From contig CALUNG010000007.1 in NCBI GenBank assembly GCA_944321955.1, forward strand, positions 41,398-105,397: a stretch of DNA of 64,000 bases. The letters run 5' to 3'. The translations under genes were made by a program, and so were the position numbers. The notes under the pieces were generated by a model that had not been told where the DNA came from, did no database searches, and saw nothing but the letters and a program-made list of their open reading frames with translations. Numbering within the stretch: the first letter of the stretch is position 1; each line of letters opens with the position of its first letter. Source of the stretch: an uncultured Alistipes sp. Its GTDB lineage: Bacteria; Bacteroidota; Bacteroidia; Bacteroidales; Rikenellaceae. Shown here piece after piece: positions 18,901-26,067 of the stretch.

Positions 18901-19138
18901 CTATGCCCAGACGCTGATCGAGTACATAGAATACTATCTGCAGTTCGACGGTGTCGAGGGTGATCTGGTGACGGGTATTCTCGACGAGAAGTTCGACTCG
19001 CTGTCGCAGCTCTATTATCTTGCCGCATACGCGGGACGCAGCGATGTGGTGTCGCATTTCAACGAGTACTACCGCTCGTTCGGGGCTGAAGACTCCGACC
19101 TGATACAGGTCGACGAGCCATCCGGCAAGACCGAATGA
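15959..19138 (+). CDS. DUF2723 polytopic membrane protein
   Basis: A 1059-residue protein. The N-terminal two thirds holds roughly a dozen membrane segments; the opening MNFKRWNNITGWVVF leads into YLVTMEPSSSLWDCAEFVATSYKLEIGHPPGAPLF-type sequence characteristic of DUF2723. This family has a GT-C glycosyltransferase-like layout, with an acidic residue (DCAEF) early in the first periplasmic loop. The C-terminal third (about residues 650-1059) is soluble and includes TPR-like helices (ERALKLLDRGLEVLPP, FLEAYYAMGEVEKGDRLL). By analogy with protein O-mannosyltransferase-like families it may transfer a sugar from a lipid carrier, but substrate and acceptor are unknown. Confidence 0.88.
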   Translation: MNFKRWNNITGWVVFAIAAVVYLVTMEPSSSLWDCAEFVATSYKLEIGHPPGAPLFMMLARLATLFAPSPHYVPHMVNAMNSIASAFCILFLFWTITHIARRLYTRDGRELTTANAVAVLGAGVVGALAYAFTDTFWFSAYEGEVYALSSMFTALVVWLMLKWEDQADSPHSMRWIVLIAYLMGLSIGVHILNLLTIPALVFIYYFRKTDKVTWKGCIYATLIAFVILGLINGVIIPYTVYVGAMVDTFFVNTLGLPVNSGMVFFVFALFALFGFGVYYTHRKGHVIWNTILLSTTMILLGFSSYASVSIRAAADPPMNSNDPDNPHALLSVLNRDQYGNRPLLYGAYYSAPIDGYEAREFYYFNRDKQRYEKASVIDGYTYPSQFMHLFPRMWDNRKTEKDYKPWAAYRTKTEILHDENGEILRDDAGRPIRGEVLDFGRKVRYDDGSGVQTIVEPTFLENLNYFFSYQLSYMYLRYFLWNFVGRQDDIQASDVTIANGNWMSGIKFIDEAYLGPQDNLPKEMAGNRARNTYFFLPFLLGLIGLIYQLNRDTRNFTVVLWLFIMMGVALVVYFNSSPAEVRERDYVYAGSFYAFCMWIGLGVMALKDLLAMLFRRNNVAVAAVATVLGLSVPTILCAQNWDDHDRSHRTMARDVGWNYLQSTLPNSIIINYGDNDTFPLWFNQEVDGVRPDVRIMNSSYLGGEWYIDEMKNKANDAPGVPFSLTRDKYYYVNDWVPVDNRFDRPIDIKDVVAFIQSDDPRSKVTLSDGSKCDYIPAKRIALPVNKDNAIASGIVREEDRDLMVDTVYINIEKNSIDKPEMMLLDLLANFDWKRPIFFTQVYVLQNLGLLDYLQFDGYAYRLVPILTPYKSSWEIGRIDPDYAYPLLMDTFRYGNLADPRVYVDFFTQYNLSVSRSREAFARVAKELIRRGDDERALKLLDRGLEVLPPSQIRYTDANTYPFLEAYYAMGEVEKGDRLLMDYAQTLIEYIEYYLQFDGVEGDLVTGILDEKFDSLSQLYYLAAYAGRSDVVSHFNEYYRSFGAEDSDLIQVDEPSGKTE

Positions 19139-19143
19139 CGATG

Positions 19144-19167
19144 ACGGCCTGCCGGACGGCAGGCCGT
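19144..19167. other. Stem-loop between DUF2723 and DUF1343 genes
   Basis: A 10-base-pair perfect stem (ACGGCCTGCC) with a GGAC loop starts five bases after the DUF2723 stop. The downstream TGTCATT is not a T-run. A weak or partial terminator, or an mRNA-stabilising structure, is possible. Confidence 0.5.
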
Positions 19168-19188
19168 TGTCATTAAGTGACCTGGCTT

Positions 19189-20337
19189 ATGAGACGATTT
19201 GCATTGTTTACAGTTATGCTCCTTGGTACGCTTTGTGCCTGCGGACAGGAGCTGCGCGTGGGTGCCGAACGCACCGAAATATACATGCCGTTGATCGAGG
19301 GACGACGTATTGCCGTCCTGGCCAACCACACGTCGCTTGTGGGCGATGAACATCTCGTAGACATTCTTGTGCTGCGCGGTGTCGACGTCGCAGGGATACT
19401 CTCGCCCGAACATGGTTTCCGCGGCAATGCCGATGCCGGTGAAAAGGTAGCCAGTACGGTCGACGGGAAGACCGGCATACCGATATGGTCGCTTTATGAC
19501 GGCCGGACGTTGCGCCCGTCGGACGAACACATGCGCAGTTTCGACGTGCTGCTGGTAGACCTGCAGGATGTGGGGCTGCGTTTCTATACCTATTACATCT
19601 CGATGCTGCGCATGATCGATGCCTGCGCCGAATTCGGGAAGCAGGTCGTGGTTCTCGACCGCCCCAATCCCAACGGAATGTATGTCGACGGTCCGGTGCT
19701 GGACATGCGTTACAAGTCGGGCGTGGGGGCTCTGCCGATACCTGTGGTGCATGGCATGACGCTTGGCGAGATTGCCCGTATGGCCATCGGCGAGGGATGG
19801 GCTAAAAAAGTCGATCTGACGGTCGTACCCGTCAGGAACTACCGGCGCTCGAGGCGTTATGAACTGCCGGTTCCGCCGTCGCCGAATCTTCCTACACAGC
19901 ACTCCGTGCTGCTGTATCCGTCGCTGTGCCTCTTCGAGGGTACGGTCGTAAGTCTGGGTCGCGGTACCGACTTCCCGTTCGAGGTGTACGGACATCCAGA
20001 CATGAAGGGCCGCACGTTCTCATTTACACCGCAGCCGCGTGCTGGAGCCAAGAATCCCCCGTTGTGCGGCAGGTTGTGCTACGGTGTGGATTTGCGCGGC
20101 AAGGCCGACGATACGATTATTGCCGAGGGGTTGAATCTCGAATATCTGATCGACGCATATCGCGATCTCGATATGGGAGAGGCTTTCTTTACTCCATTTT
20201 TCGAAAAACTTATCGGTGTGGATTATGTCCGACGCATGATTATGGAGGGTTGCGACGCCGACGAGATCAGGGCTTGCTGGCATGACGATGTCGAGAAGTT
20301 CAAACGGCAGCGACGCCCGTATCTGCTTTACGAGTGA
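19189..20337 (+). CDS. DUF1343 protein, NamZ-like exo-N-acetylmuramidase (GH171 family)
   Basis: A 382-residue exported protein. The N-terminus MRRFALFTVMLLGTLCACGQ is a signal peptide with a plausible lipobox (LCAC). The body matches DUF1343: IAVLANHTSLVG, GILSPEHGFRGNADAGE, PIWSLYDG, VDLQDVGLRFYTYISM-like sequence and VVLDRPNPNG. Characterised members (NamZ, family GH171) remove terminal MurNAc from peptidoglycan fragments during recycling. ATG 19189 is preferred over an in-frame GTG at 19177 because it puts the basic start directly before the signal sequence. Recycling of cell-wall fragments fits the other peptidoglycan enzymes in the window. Confidence 0.87.
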   Translation: MRRFALFTVMLLGTLCACGQELRVGAERTEIYMPLIEGRRIAVLANHTSLVGDEHLVDILVLRGVDVAGILSPEHGFRGNADAGEKVASTVDGKTGIPIWSLYDGRTLRPSDEHMRSFDVLLVDLQDVGLRFYTYYISMLRMIDACAEFGKQVVVLDRPNPNGMYVDGPVLDMRYKSGVGALPIPVVHGMTLGEIARMAIGEGWAKKVDLTVVPVRNYRRSRRYELPVPPSPNLPTQHSVLLYPSLCLFEGTVVSLGRGTDFPFEVYGHPDMKGRTFSFTPQPRAGAKNPPLCGRLCYGVDLRGKADDTIIAEGLNLEYLIDAYRDLDMGEAFFTPFFEKLIGVDYVRRMIMEGCDADEIRACWHDDVEKFKRQRRPYLLYE

Positions 20338-20371
20338 AAATTATTGAAAATTTATAATATTTTATGAACAT

Positions 20372-20406
20372 GCCGTTTGCGGTTACAATTCGTAACCGTA
20401 AACGGC
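20372..20406 (+). terminator. Intrinsic terminator after the DUF1343 gene
   Basis: A 15-base-pair stem (GCCGTTTGCGGTTAC and complement, one G-U pair) with a 5-base loop, followed by TTTTGTTTG. Lies 34 bases after the stop codon. Confidence 0.88.
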
Positions 20407-20502
20407 TTTTGTTTGCCTGTTTCTGTGGCTGCCGGGAATATTATGCTTACAATCACTCTGTTGCGCGTTTGCGGCGATATTTGGATTGTAAGTAAAAATG
20501 TC

Positions 20503-20510
20503 TATATTTG
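20503..20510 (+). promoter_or_regulatory. Promoter of the 20572 lipoprotein gene
   Basis: TATATTTG at -7 with TTTG at 20480-20483, a 19-base spacer; both Bacteroidota elements are present. The leader is about 55 bases. Confidence 0.75.
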
Positions 20511-20571
20511 TTCTCGGACAGACATAGAGCCCCTTATTCATATATATATTCTATTGTTTAACTAAACGAGT

Positions 20572-22392
20572 ATGAAGGTAAAATTCTACTTTATTGCGGC
20601 GGTATTGTCCGCCGCTTCTTTTCTTCTGGCGGCTTGCGACAGCAAGGAGAGTGTGACGCCGGAACCGGGCGGGGAGACCGTGAAGGTCGACCCTGATGAG
20701 ATCGTGTTGACCGTCAAGGAGACCCGAGCAGTCTCTTTCGTCGTCGAGGCTGTACCGGGCGAGAATATCGGCAACTATTATGTTGGTCTGGCCGATACGG
20801 AATATGTCGAGTCGGAGTTTGCGGACGCTTCAGGCAATGTCGATCTGGATGCACTGGCCCAGGCCCTGATCGACAGCGAAAATGAATACGGAGCCGACTG
20901 GACGGATCCTTCACTGGTGTATGCCGGTAACAAGGATTTCAATTCGTTCCTGTACGGATCCCTCGATAAGGGAACTTCGTATACGGTCGTGGCGTTCGGC
21001 GTCAGCGCAACGGGTGAAAAGACTTCGTCGGCGTTTGCCTTGGAGGTCGTAACTTCGGCTACGGTATCTCCTTCGGACAACGAAATCACGCAGACCGTAT
21101 CCGATATCTCGGATAGCGGAGCCGTCGTAACCGTTACCACGTCGAACTACAACCTCTATTATGCCGACGTTCAGCCAGCTGCATCGATTGAGGGGTTGAG
21201 CGATGACGAGATATTCCAGTATGTGGTCGATTACTATGGAGCATATATCGAGTGGGCTCTCTGCTCGGGAGACAGTACGATCGATTATACGGGCTATTGC
21301 GACCCCGGAACGGAATATTGTGCCGTTGTCATCGGATACGAGGCGGGCGAGGCCACAACGAAGGTGTACAAGGAGTACTTCACGACCCTCGGCGAGTCGT
21401 CAGGCCCGGGTGAGACGTCTGATGTGACATTTACATCGACGTGGGATACGGTGCTGGCTTCGGCCGTGGCGGTAACCGTTACGCCTTCGTACGATGAGGC
21501 CATGTACTTCTGGGACATCTTCTCCGAGGAGGAGTATCAGATGGCGGGCGGTACGGCAGATGCTGCCACGCAACTGATTGCGGCAAAACTGCAGTATTAT
21601 GCCGATTACTATACGGATTTATATGGTTTTGATTTCACTGTGGCCGATATTGCCTACAGCCTTGCTTCCTACGGTGAAGAGAGTGCCAACTCCACGTATC
21701 TCAAGCCGTCGACCGAATATCGTCTGATAGCTGCAGCTATCGACTATGACGGTAACGTCATATCAGATGGCTACGTGTCGGACAAGGTCACCACGCTGTC
21801 ACGCGCCGAGATCGGTACGTCGCTTGCGCCGCTCGACGCCGAACTTACGGTATCCGATCTGACATCGTCGAGCGTTCTGTTGTCTGTAGCTCCTGCTGAT
21901 GCTACTGCATCATATTATTTCAGCGCGATAGACAAGGCATATTTCCAGCAGTTCGCGTCGGACGTGGATTACATCTATGACGATCTCGACTACATGGATT
22001 ATCTGGCGGTGGACAACGACATGACTGTTGCAGAGGTTTATGCCGCAATGTTGTCTCTTGGCGCCGACTCCTATGAATATACGGGCCTTGACGCCGGAAC
22101 GGAGTATGTGGCCTATGCATACGGCATGGACAGCGATGGAACCATAACGGCCGGCATGATCAAGCAGGAGTTCGCAACGCCTGCCGAAGGCTCTCAGGCC
22201 TCCGTACGCAAGGGCGTGCCGTCGATCTATCACAACAGCATTGCCCGTGCGATTCGCGCTGCCGACCGCGAGGCCCTGAAGGTACGCCGTCTCGACCTTG
22301 ACGGAAAGGCTGAACGTCGTGCCGGAACAACAGAACTGAAACCCATGCGCAAAGTTGCCGAACATCCGTCGTTGAGGGCACTTTTGAAATAA
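20572..22392 (+). CDS. Lipoprotein with four FN3-like repeats, function unknown
   Basis: A 606-residue protein with a lipoprotein signal (SFLLAAC, Cys22) followed by DSKESVTPEPGG, a disordered acidic/Pro linker. Four related units of roughly 115-130 residues follow (about 50-165, 166-285, 286-410 and 411-545). Each begins with a YYV/YYADV/YFWDI/YYFSA strand, holds an acidic, tyrosine-rich helical stretch and ends in a xLxPGTEYxxxxYGxD-type strand, as in fibronectin type III-like folds. The last 60 residues are different: basic and Arg-rich (AIRAADREALKVRRLDLDGK). It has its own promoter and terminator. I do not recognise a named family; surface or periplasmic display is inferred from the lipobox only. 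Confidence 0.82.
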   Translation: MKVKFYFIAAVLSAASFLLAACDSKESVTPEPGGETVKVDPDEIVLTVKETRAVSFVVEAVPGENIGNYYVGLADTEYVESEFADASGNVDLDALAQALIDSENEYGADWTDPSLVYAGNKDFNSFLYGSLDKGTSYTVVAFGVSATGEKTSSAFALEVVTSATVSPSDNEITQTVSDISDSGAVVTVTTSNYNLYYADVQPAASIEGLSDDEIFQYVVDYYGAYIEWALCSGDSTIDYTGYCDPGTEYCAVVIGYEAGEATTKVYKEYFTTLGESSGPGETSDVTFTSTWDTVLASAVAVTVTPSYDEAMYFWDIFSEEEYQMAGGTADAATQLIAAKLQYYADYYTDLYGFDFTVADIAYSLASYGEESANSTYLKPSTEYRLIAAAIDYDGNVISDGYVSDKVTTLSRAEIGTSLAPLDAELTVSDLTSSSVLLSVAPADATASYYFSAIDKAYFQQFASDVDYIYDDLDYMDYLAVDNDMTVAEVYAAMLSLGADSYEYTGLDAGTEYVAYAYGMDSDGTITAGMIKQEFATPAEGSQASVRKGVPSIYHNSIARAIRAADREALKVRRLDLDGKAERRAGTTELKPMRKVAEHPSLRALLK

Positions 22393-22415
22393 ACGGATGT
22401 CATGCTCATGGAACG

Positions 22416-22445
22416 ATGCGCCTCCCCGGGTCAGGGGAGGCGCAT
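22416..22445 (+). terminator. Intrinsic terminator after the 20572 lipoprotein
   Basis: A 12-base-pair perfect stem (ATGCGCCTCCCC and complement) with a 6-base loop followed by TTGTCTT. Confidence 0.82.
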
Positions 22446-22463
22446 TTGTCTTGGATAAAAAAT

Positions 22464-22491
22464 ACCCGCATTCCGTTGATGGAGTGCGGGT
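22464..22491 (-). terminator. Intrinsic terminator after the ferredoxin gene
   Basis: On the minus strand an 11-base-pair stem (ACCCGCACTCC with one G-T pair) and a 6-base loop are followed by ATTTTTTA. Lies 23 bases after the ferredoxin stop. Confidence 0.82.
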
Positions 22492-22513
22492 GATTTCGTT
22501 GTTGTCCTCCGTC

Positions 22514-22681
22514 TTATTCGGCGTGGATAGCTTCGCTCGGGCAAACGCTTGCGCATGTACCGCAATCGATGCATTTGTCAGGGTCGATAACATAGATATC
22601 GCCTGCCGAAATAGCCTCAACGGGGCATTCGTCGATGCAGGTGCCGCATGCGACGCAGGAGTCTGAAATTTTGTAAGCCAT
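22514..22681 (-). CDS. Small 2[4Fe-4S] ferredoxin
   Basis: A 55-residue electron carrier. Two C-x2-C-x2-C-x3-CP clusters are visible: CVACGTCIDECP and CIDCGTCASVCP, related by the internal duplication typical of clostridial-type ferredoxins. N-terminus MAYKISDS, C-terminus AIHAE. The redox partner cannot be told; pyruvate or 2-oxoacid ferredoxin oxidoreductases and Rnf-type complexes are common in this phylum. It is a single-gene unit with its own promoter and terminator, just downstream of serS. Confidence 0.95.
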   Translation of the reverse strand: MAYKISDSCVACGTCIDECPVEAISAGDIYVIDPDKCIDCGTCASVCPSEAIHAE

Positions 22682-22710
22682 TGTTGTTTTGTTTTATGTA
22701 AAAGTCTCCA

Positions 22711-22718
22711 CAAATATA
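22711..22718 (-). promoter_or_regulatory. Putative -7 element for the ferredoxin gene
   Basis: TATATTTG on the minus strand, 29 bases before the ATG. It lies only 19 bases downstream of the serS terminator stem. Confidence 0.6.
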
Positions 22719-22737
22719 TGAAAATTTTATTCAAAAA

Positions 22738-22768
22738 ACGAGTTTCGCATCCAAAATGCAAAACTCGT
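22738..22768 (-). terminator. Intrinsic terminator after serS
   Basis: On the minus strand a 13-base-pair stem (ACGAGTTTTGCAT arms, one mismatch) with a 5-base loop is followed by TTTTTTGAA. Confidence 0.8.
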
Positions 22769-22820
22769 CTTTTAGTTGAGCCGGAAGATATTTCCGTATT
22801 GTCGGAAAGCTCTTGCGGGC

Positions 22821-24092
22821 CTATTTGATCATGTCGAAACCGGTGTACGGAACCAGTACCTCCGGAATCCTGATGCCTTCGGGTGTCTGGAAATCCTCGA
22901 GCAGGGCGGCCACGATGCGCGGCAGCGCCAGCGACGAACCGTTGAGCGTGTGAGCAAGGTGGATCTTCTTGTCGGCATCCTTGTAGCGCAGCTTCAGACG
23001 GTTTGCCTGGAAAGCCTCGAAGTTCGATACGGACGAAACCTCCAGCCAGCGTTTCTGAGCCTCGGAATATACCTCGAAGTCGTATGTCAGGGCCGAGGTG
23101 AACGACATGTCGCCGCCGCAGAGACGGAGTATGCGGTAGGGCAGTCCGAGCGAAGCGACGAGCTTCTCGACATGGGCTACCATGCCGTCGAGGGCCTCGT
23201 ACGACTTTTCGGGCAGCGACAGCTGTACGAGCTCGACCTTGTCGAACTGGTGCAGGCGGTTGAGTCCGCGTACGTCCTTGCCGTAGGAGCCGGCCTCACG
23301 ACGGAAGCACGGGGTATAGGCCGTCATCTTTACCGGGAAATCCTTCTCGTCGAGTATGCAGTCGCGGTAGATGTTCGTGACGGGGACTTCGGCCGTCGGA
23401 ACGAGGTAGAAGTTGTCCACTTCGGCGTGATACATCTGGCCCTCCTTGTCGGGGAGCTGTCCGGTGCCGAATCCCGAAGCCTCGTTGACCATGACGGGAG
23501 GCTCTACTTCGAGATAACCGGCCTTGGTATTGAAGTCGAGGAAATAGTTGATCAGCGCACGTTGCAGGCGGGCTCCCTTGCCCTTGTATACGGGGAAGCC
23601 GGCACCCGTGAGCTTTACGCCGAGATCGAAGTCGATGATGTCGTACTTCCGGGCGAGTTCCCAGTGGGGCAGTGCATTCTCCGGCAGCTTGGTGTAGCTC
23701 TCGACGAGCTTTACGACAAGGTTGTCGGCTGCGGTTTTGCCTTCGGGTACGATGTCGGCGGGGAAGTTGGGCAACTTGACGATCTCGGCCTGCAGTTCGT
23801 TGGTTACGGACTGGTGTTCGGCGTCGAGTTCGGTCGAGCGGCCCTTGAGTTCGGTTACGAAGCGTTTCTTTGCCTCGGCCTCCTCGCGTTTGCCCTGAGC
23901 CATGAGTGCTCCGATCTCTTTCGAGGCCTTGTTCTGCTCGGCCAGGCAACTGTCGAGCTCCTGCTGTATGGCCTTGCGGCGGTCATCGAGCTCCTCGATC
24001 TTGTCGATAATCGGGGCGGCGTCCACGCCTTTCTTGGCGAGCTTGCGTATGGCTGCCGCCTTGTCGTCCCTGAGTTGTTTGAGTGTCAGCAT
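22821..24092 (-). CDS. serS: Seryl-tRNA synthetase
   Basis: A 423-residue class II synthetase that charges tRNA-Ser (and tRNA-Sec where present). The N-terminal antiparallel coiled coil spans about residues 25-105 (KIEELDDRRKAIQQELDS, then RFVTELKGRSTELDAEH). Catalytic motif 2 is TPCFRREAGSYGKDVRG and motif 3 is near the C-terminus in NGSSLALPRIVAALLE. The ATG at 24092 gives MLTLKQLRDDKAAAIRKL, the expected SerRS opening; the frame is open further upstream to 24173, but that sequence spans the predicted promoter. Confidence 0.97.
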   Translation of the reverse strand: MLTLKQLRDDKAAAIRKLAKKGVDAAPIIDKIEELDDRRKAIQQELDSCLAEQNKASKEIGALMAQGKREEAEAKKRFVTELKGRSTELDAEHQSVTNELQAEIVKLPNFPADIVPEGKTAADNLVVKLVESYTKLPENALPHWELARKYDIIDFDLGVKLTGAGFPVYKGKGARLQRALINYFLDFNTKAGYLEVEPPVMVNEASGFGTGQLPDKEGQMYHAEVDNFYLVPTAEVPVTNIYRDCILDEKDFPVKMTAYTPCFRREAGSYGKDVRGLNRLHQFDKVELVQLSLPEKSYEALDGMVAHVEKLVASLGLPYRILRLCGGDMSFTSALTYDFEVYSEAQKRWLEVSSVSNFEAFQANRLKLRYKDADKKIHLAHTLNGSSLALPRIVAALLEDFQTPEGIRIPEVLVPYTGFDMIK

Positions 24093-24131
24093 AATATTTC
24101 GTGTTTTATTCGGTTCGAACGTTACAGTCTG

Positions 24132-24139
24132 CAAAAATA
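24132..24139 (-). promoter_or_regulatory. Putative -7 element for serS
   Basis: TATTTTTG on the minus strand, 39 bases before the serS ATG. Confidence 0.5.
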
Positions 24140-24223
24140 TAAAAAATGCAGCAAATGTTTCACTGCGGCCCACAAATAATGTCTTGAAACACGCCTGTGT
24201 TGTATAATTGTGATAACTTTCCG

Positions 24224-24231
24224 TATTTTTG
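24224..24231 (+). promoter_or_regulatory. Putative -7 element that decides the U32 gene start
   Basis: TATTTTTG on the plus strand with a possible TTG at 24200-24202. Transcription would begin near 24238, so in-frame codons upstream (from 24197) cannot be translated from it and the GTG at 24248 is the likely start. Confidence 0.55.
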
Positions 24232-24247
24232 TAAAAAATTCAACGAC

Positions 24248-26065
24248 GTGAAGAGAATCGAACTGCTGGCTCCGGCCCGTGACTATGCTTCGGCCGTCGA
24301 CGCCGTCGACTGCGGTGCCGATGCCGTATATATCGGAGCGACGAAATTCGGGGCGCGGTATGCCGCCTCGAACTCACTCGACGACGTGGCCCGGGCCGTG
24401 GAGTATGCCCACCAGTTCGGCGTGCGCGTTTACGCAACGCTCAATACGCTGCTTTTCGACGACGAGATCGAAGAGGCCCGCGTGCAGGCGCAGCAGGTCG
24501 TGGCGTCGGGTGTCGATGCCCTCATCGTGCAGGACATGGCCTATTGCCGCATGGGACTCGATGCGGAGTTGCATGCCTCGACGCAGATGTGCAACATGTC
24601 GCCGGAGCAGGCGTCGTTTCTGTCGCGTTGCGGATTTTCGCGCATAATTCTCGAACGGGCCCTCACGCTCGACGACATACGGGCCATACGTGCCGCAACC
24701 GATGCCGAACTCGAATGTTTCGTCCATGGTGCAATATGCGTAGGCCATAGCGGACGCTGTTTTCTGTCGCGTTCGATGGGCGAGCGCAGCGGTAACCGAG
24801 GTGCCTGCAGCCAGCCTTGCCGCCTGACATACGACCTCACGGATGCCGACCGCAATGTCATAATCCGCGGCAAGCACCTGCTGTCGGTCTTCGATCTCTC
24901 GTTGGGAGGACGTCTGGGCGACCTGCTCGATGCGGGAGTTACGTCATTCAAGATCGAAGGACGGCTCAAGGAGCGCAGCTACGTGCGTAACGTCGTCAGC
25001 TACTACCGGCGCGAGCTCGATGCCGCCATGTCGCAACGTGAAGGCCTTGCAAGGGCTTCGGTAGGTCGCAGCCGCGTGGAGTTCGATCCCGATCCGTCGA
25101 AGAGCTTTACGCGTGGCGGATCGGAGTATTTCCTCGACGGCAAGCGTTCGGGAGTGGCGTCGTTCGATACACCCAAGGCTGTTGGTGAGTATCTCGGTCG
25201 TGTGGTATCGGTCGTCAGGGGCGGATTCCGCATCGACGGCGCGACACTGCCCGAAGCCGGCGACGGCATCTGCATGCTTTCGTCGCAGGGTGTGGTCGGT
25301 ACGAATGTCAACGGCTGCGATGACGGCGTGATACGTCCCAACCGCATGGATGGCATAACCGTCGGCGCAAAGGTGTTCCGCAACTACGACAACCGTTTCA
25401 ACAGGGCGGTCGAACACAGCCGCATACGCCGGACGATAGATGTCGATGCCGCGGTCGAAGTTTCGGCCGATACCATAGTGATGAAGTTTACCGATGAGGA
25501 GGGCGTGTCGGTCGAGGTGCGTCGCAGCGGCCGTTTCGATGCGGCTACTGATGTCGGCAGGATGAATGATACGCTGCGTGCGCAGGTCTCAAAGAGCGGT
25601 GATACGATATTCTCGGTACGACGAGTCGATGTCGCGAACGGCGGCTTCTTCGTGCGGGCGGCTCTTCTGAACGAGATGCGCCGGGAGGGCCTCGACGCAT
25701 TGCGCCAGAGACGGGTGTCGATGCCGCGTCGGCATAAACCGTTTGTCGAGAACAGGTCGGTGCCTTGCCCGAAAAAGCGACTTGCGGCGCAGGACAACGT
25801 GACCAACCGTCTTGCCGCTGAGTTTTACCGCGACCATGGCGTCACGGAGATCGAGCGCGGCCTCGACCTGCGCGATTCGACGGCCGGGGAGTGCGTCATG
25901 CGTACGAGCTACTGCCTGCGTCGGGAGATAGGCCAGTGTCTGCGCGAGCATCCTGCCTTGCGCGGCGATCTCTACCTCGAACACGGCGCGCACCGCTATC
26001 TGTTGGGTTTCGACTGCAACAGGTGCGAGATGAGCCTTACGGATTGTACAAAACGCAACGGATAG
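24248..26065 (+). CDS. Peptidase U32 family protein, RlhA-like
   Basis: A 605-residue protein starting at GTG (KRIELLAPARDYASAVDAVD). The U32 core is seen in GADAVYIGATKFGAR, the HASTQMCNMSP segment, and the family signature ECFVHGAICVGHSGRCFLS with GACSQPCRL and FKIEGRLKERSYV. A long C-terminal part ends in SYCLRREIGQCL and FDCNRCEMSL, whose cysteines occur in the members that bind an iron-sulfur cluster. Its size and C-terminal domain resemble RlhA, which hydroxylates C2501 of 23S rRNA; TrhP, another U32 member acting on tRNA, is shorter. Older annotations as collagenase are probably misleading. It is followed after two bases by an rRNA methyltransferase-like gene, which agrees with an RNA-modification role. 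Confidence 0.85.
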   Translation: MKRIELLAPARDYASAVDAVDCGADAVYIGATKFGARYAASNSLDDVARAVEYAHQFGVRVYATLNTLLFDDEIEEARVQAQQVVASGVDALIVQDMAYCRMGLDAELHASTQMCNMSPEQASFLSRCGFSRIILERALTLDDIRAIRAATDAELECFVHGAICVGHSGRCFLSRSMGERSGNRGACSQPCRLTYDLTDADRNVIIRGKHLLSVFDLSLGGRLGDLLDAGVTSFKIEGRLKERSYVRNVVSYYRRELDAAMSQREGLARASVGRSRVEFDPDPSKSFTRGGSEYFLDGKRSGVASFDTPKAVGEYLGRVVSVVRGGFRIDGATLPEAGDGICMLSSQGVVGTNVNGCDDGVIRPNRMDGITVGAKVFRNYDNRFNRAVEHSRIRRTIDVDAAVEVSADTIVMKFTDEEGVSVEVRRSGRFDAATDVGRMNDTLRAQVSKSGDTIFSVRRVDVANGGFFVRAALLNEMRREGLDALRQRRVSMPRRHKPFVENRSVPCPKKRLAAQDNVTNRLAAEFYRDHGVTEIERGLDLRDSTAGECVMRTSYCLRREIGQCLREHPALRGDLYLEHGAHRYLLGFDCNRCEMSLTDCTKRNG

Positions 26066-26067
26066 AT

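Noticed and set aside
22776-24179. A 467-codon open frame on the plus strand
   Set aside because: It is antisense to serS, whose class II motifs are clear.
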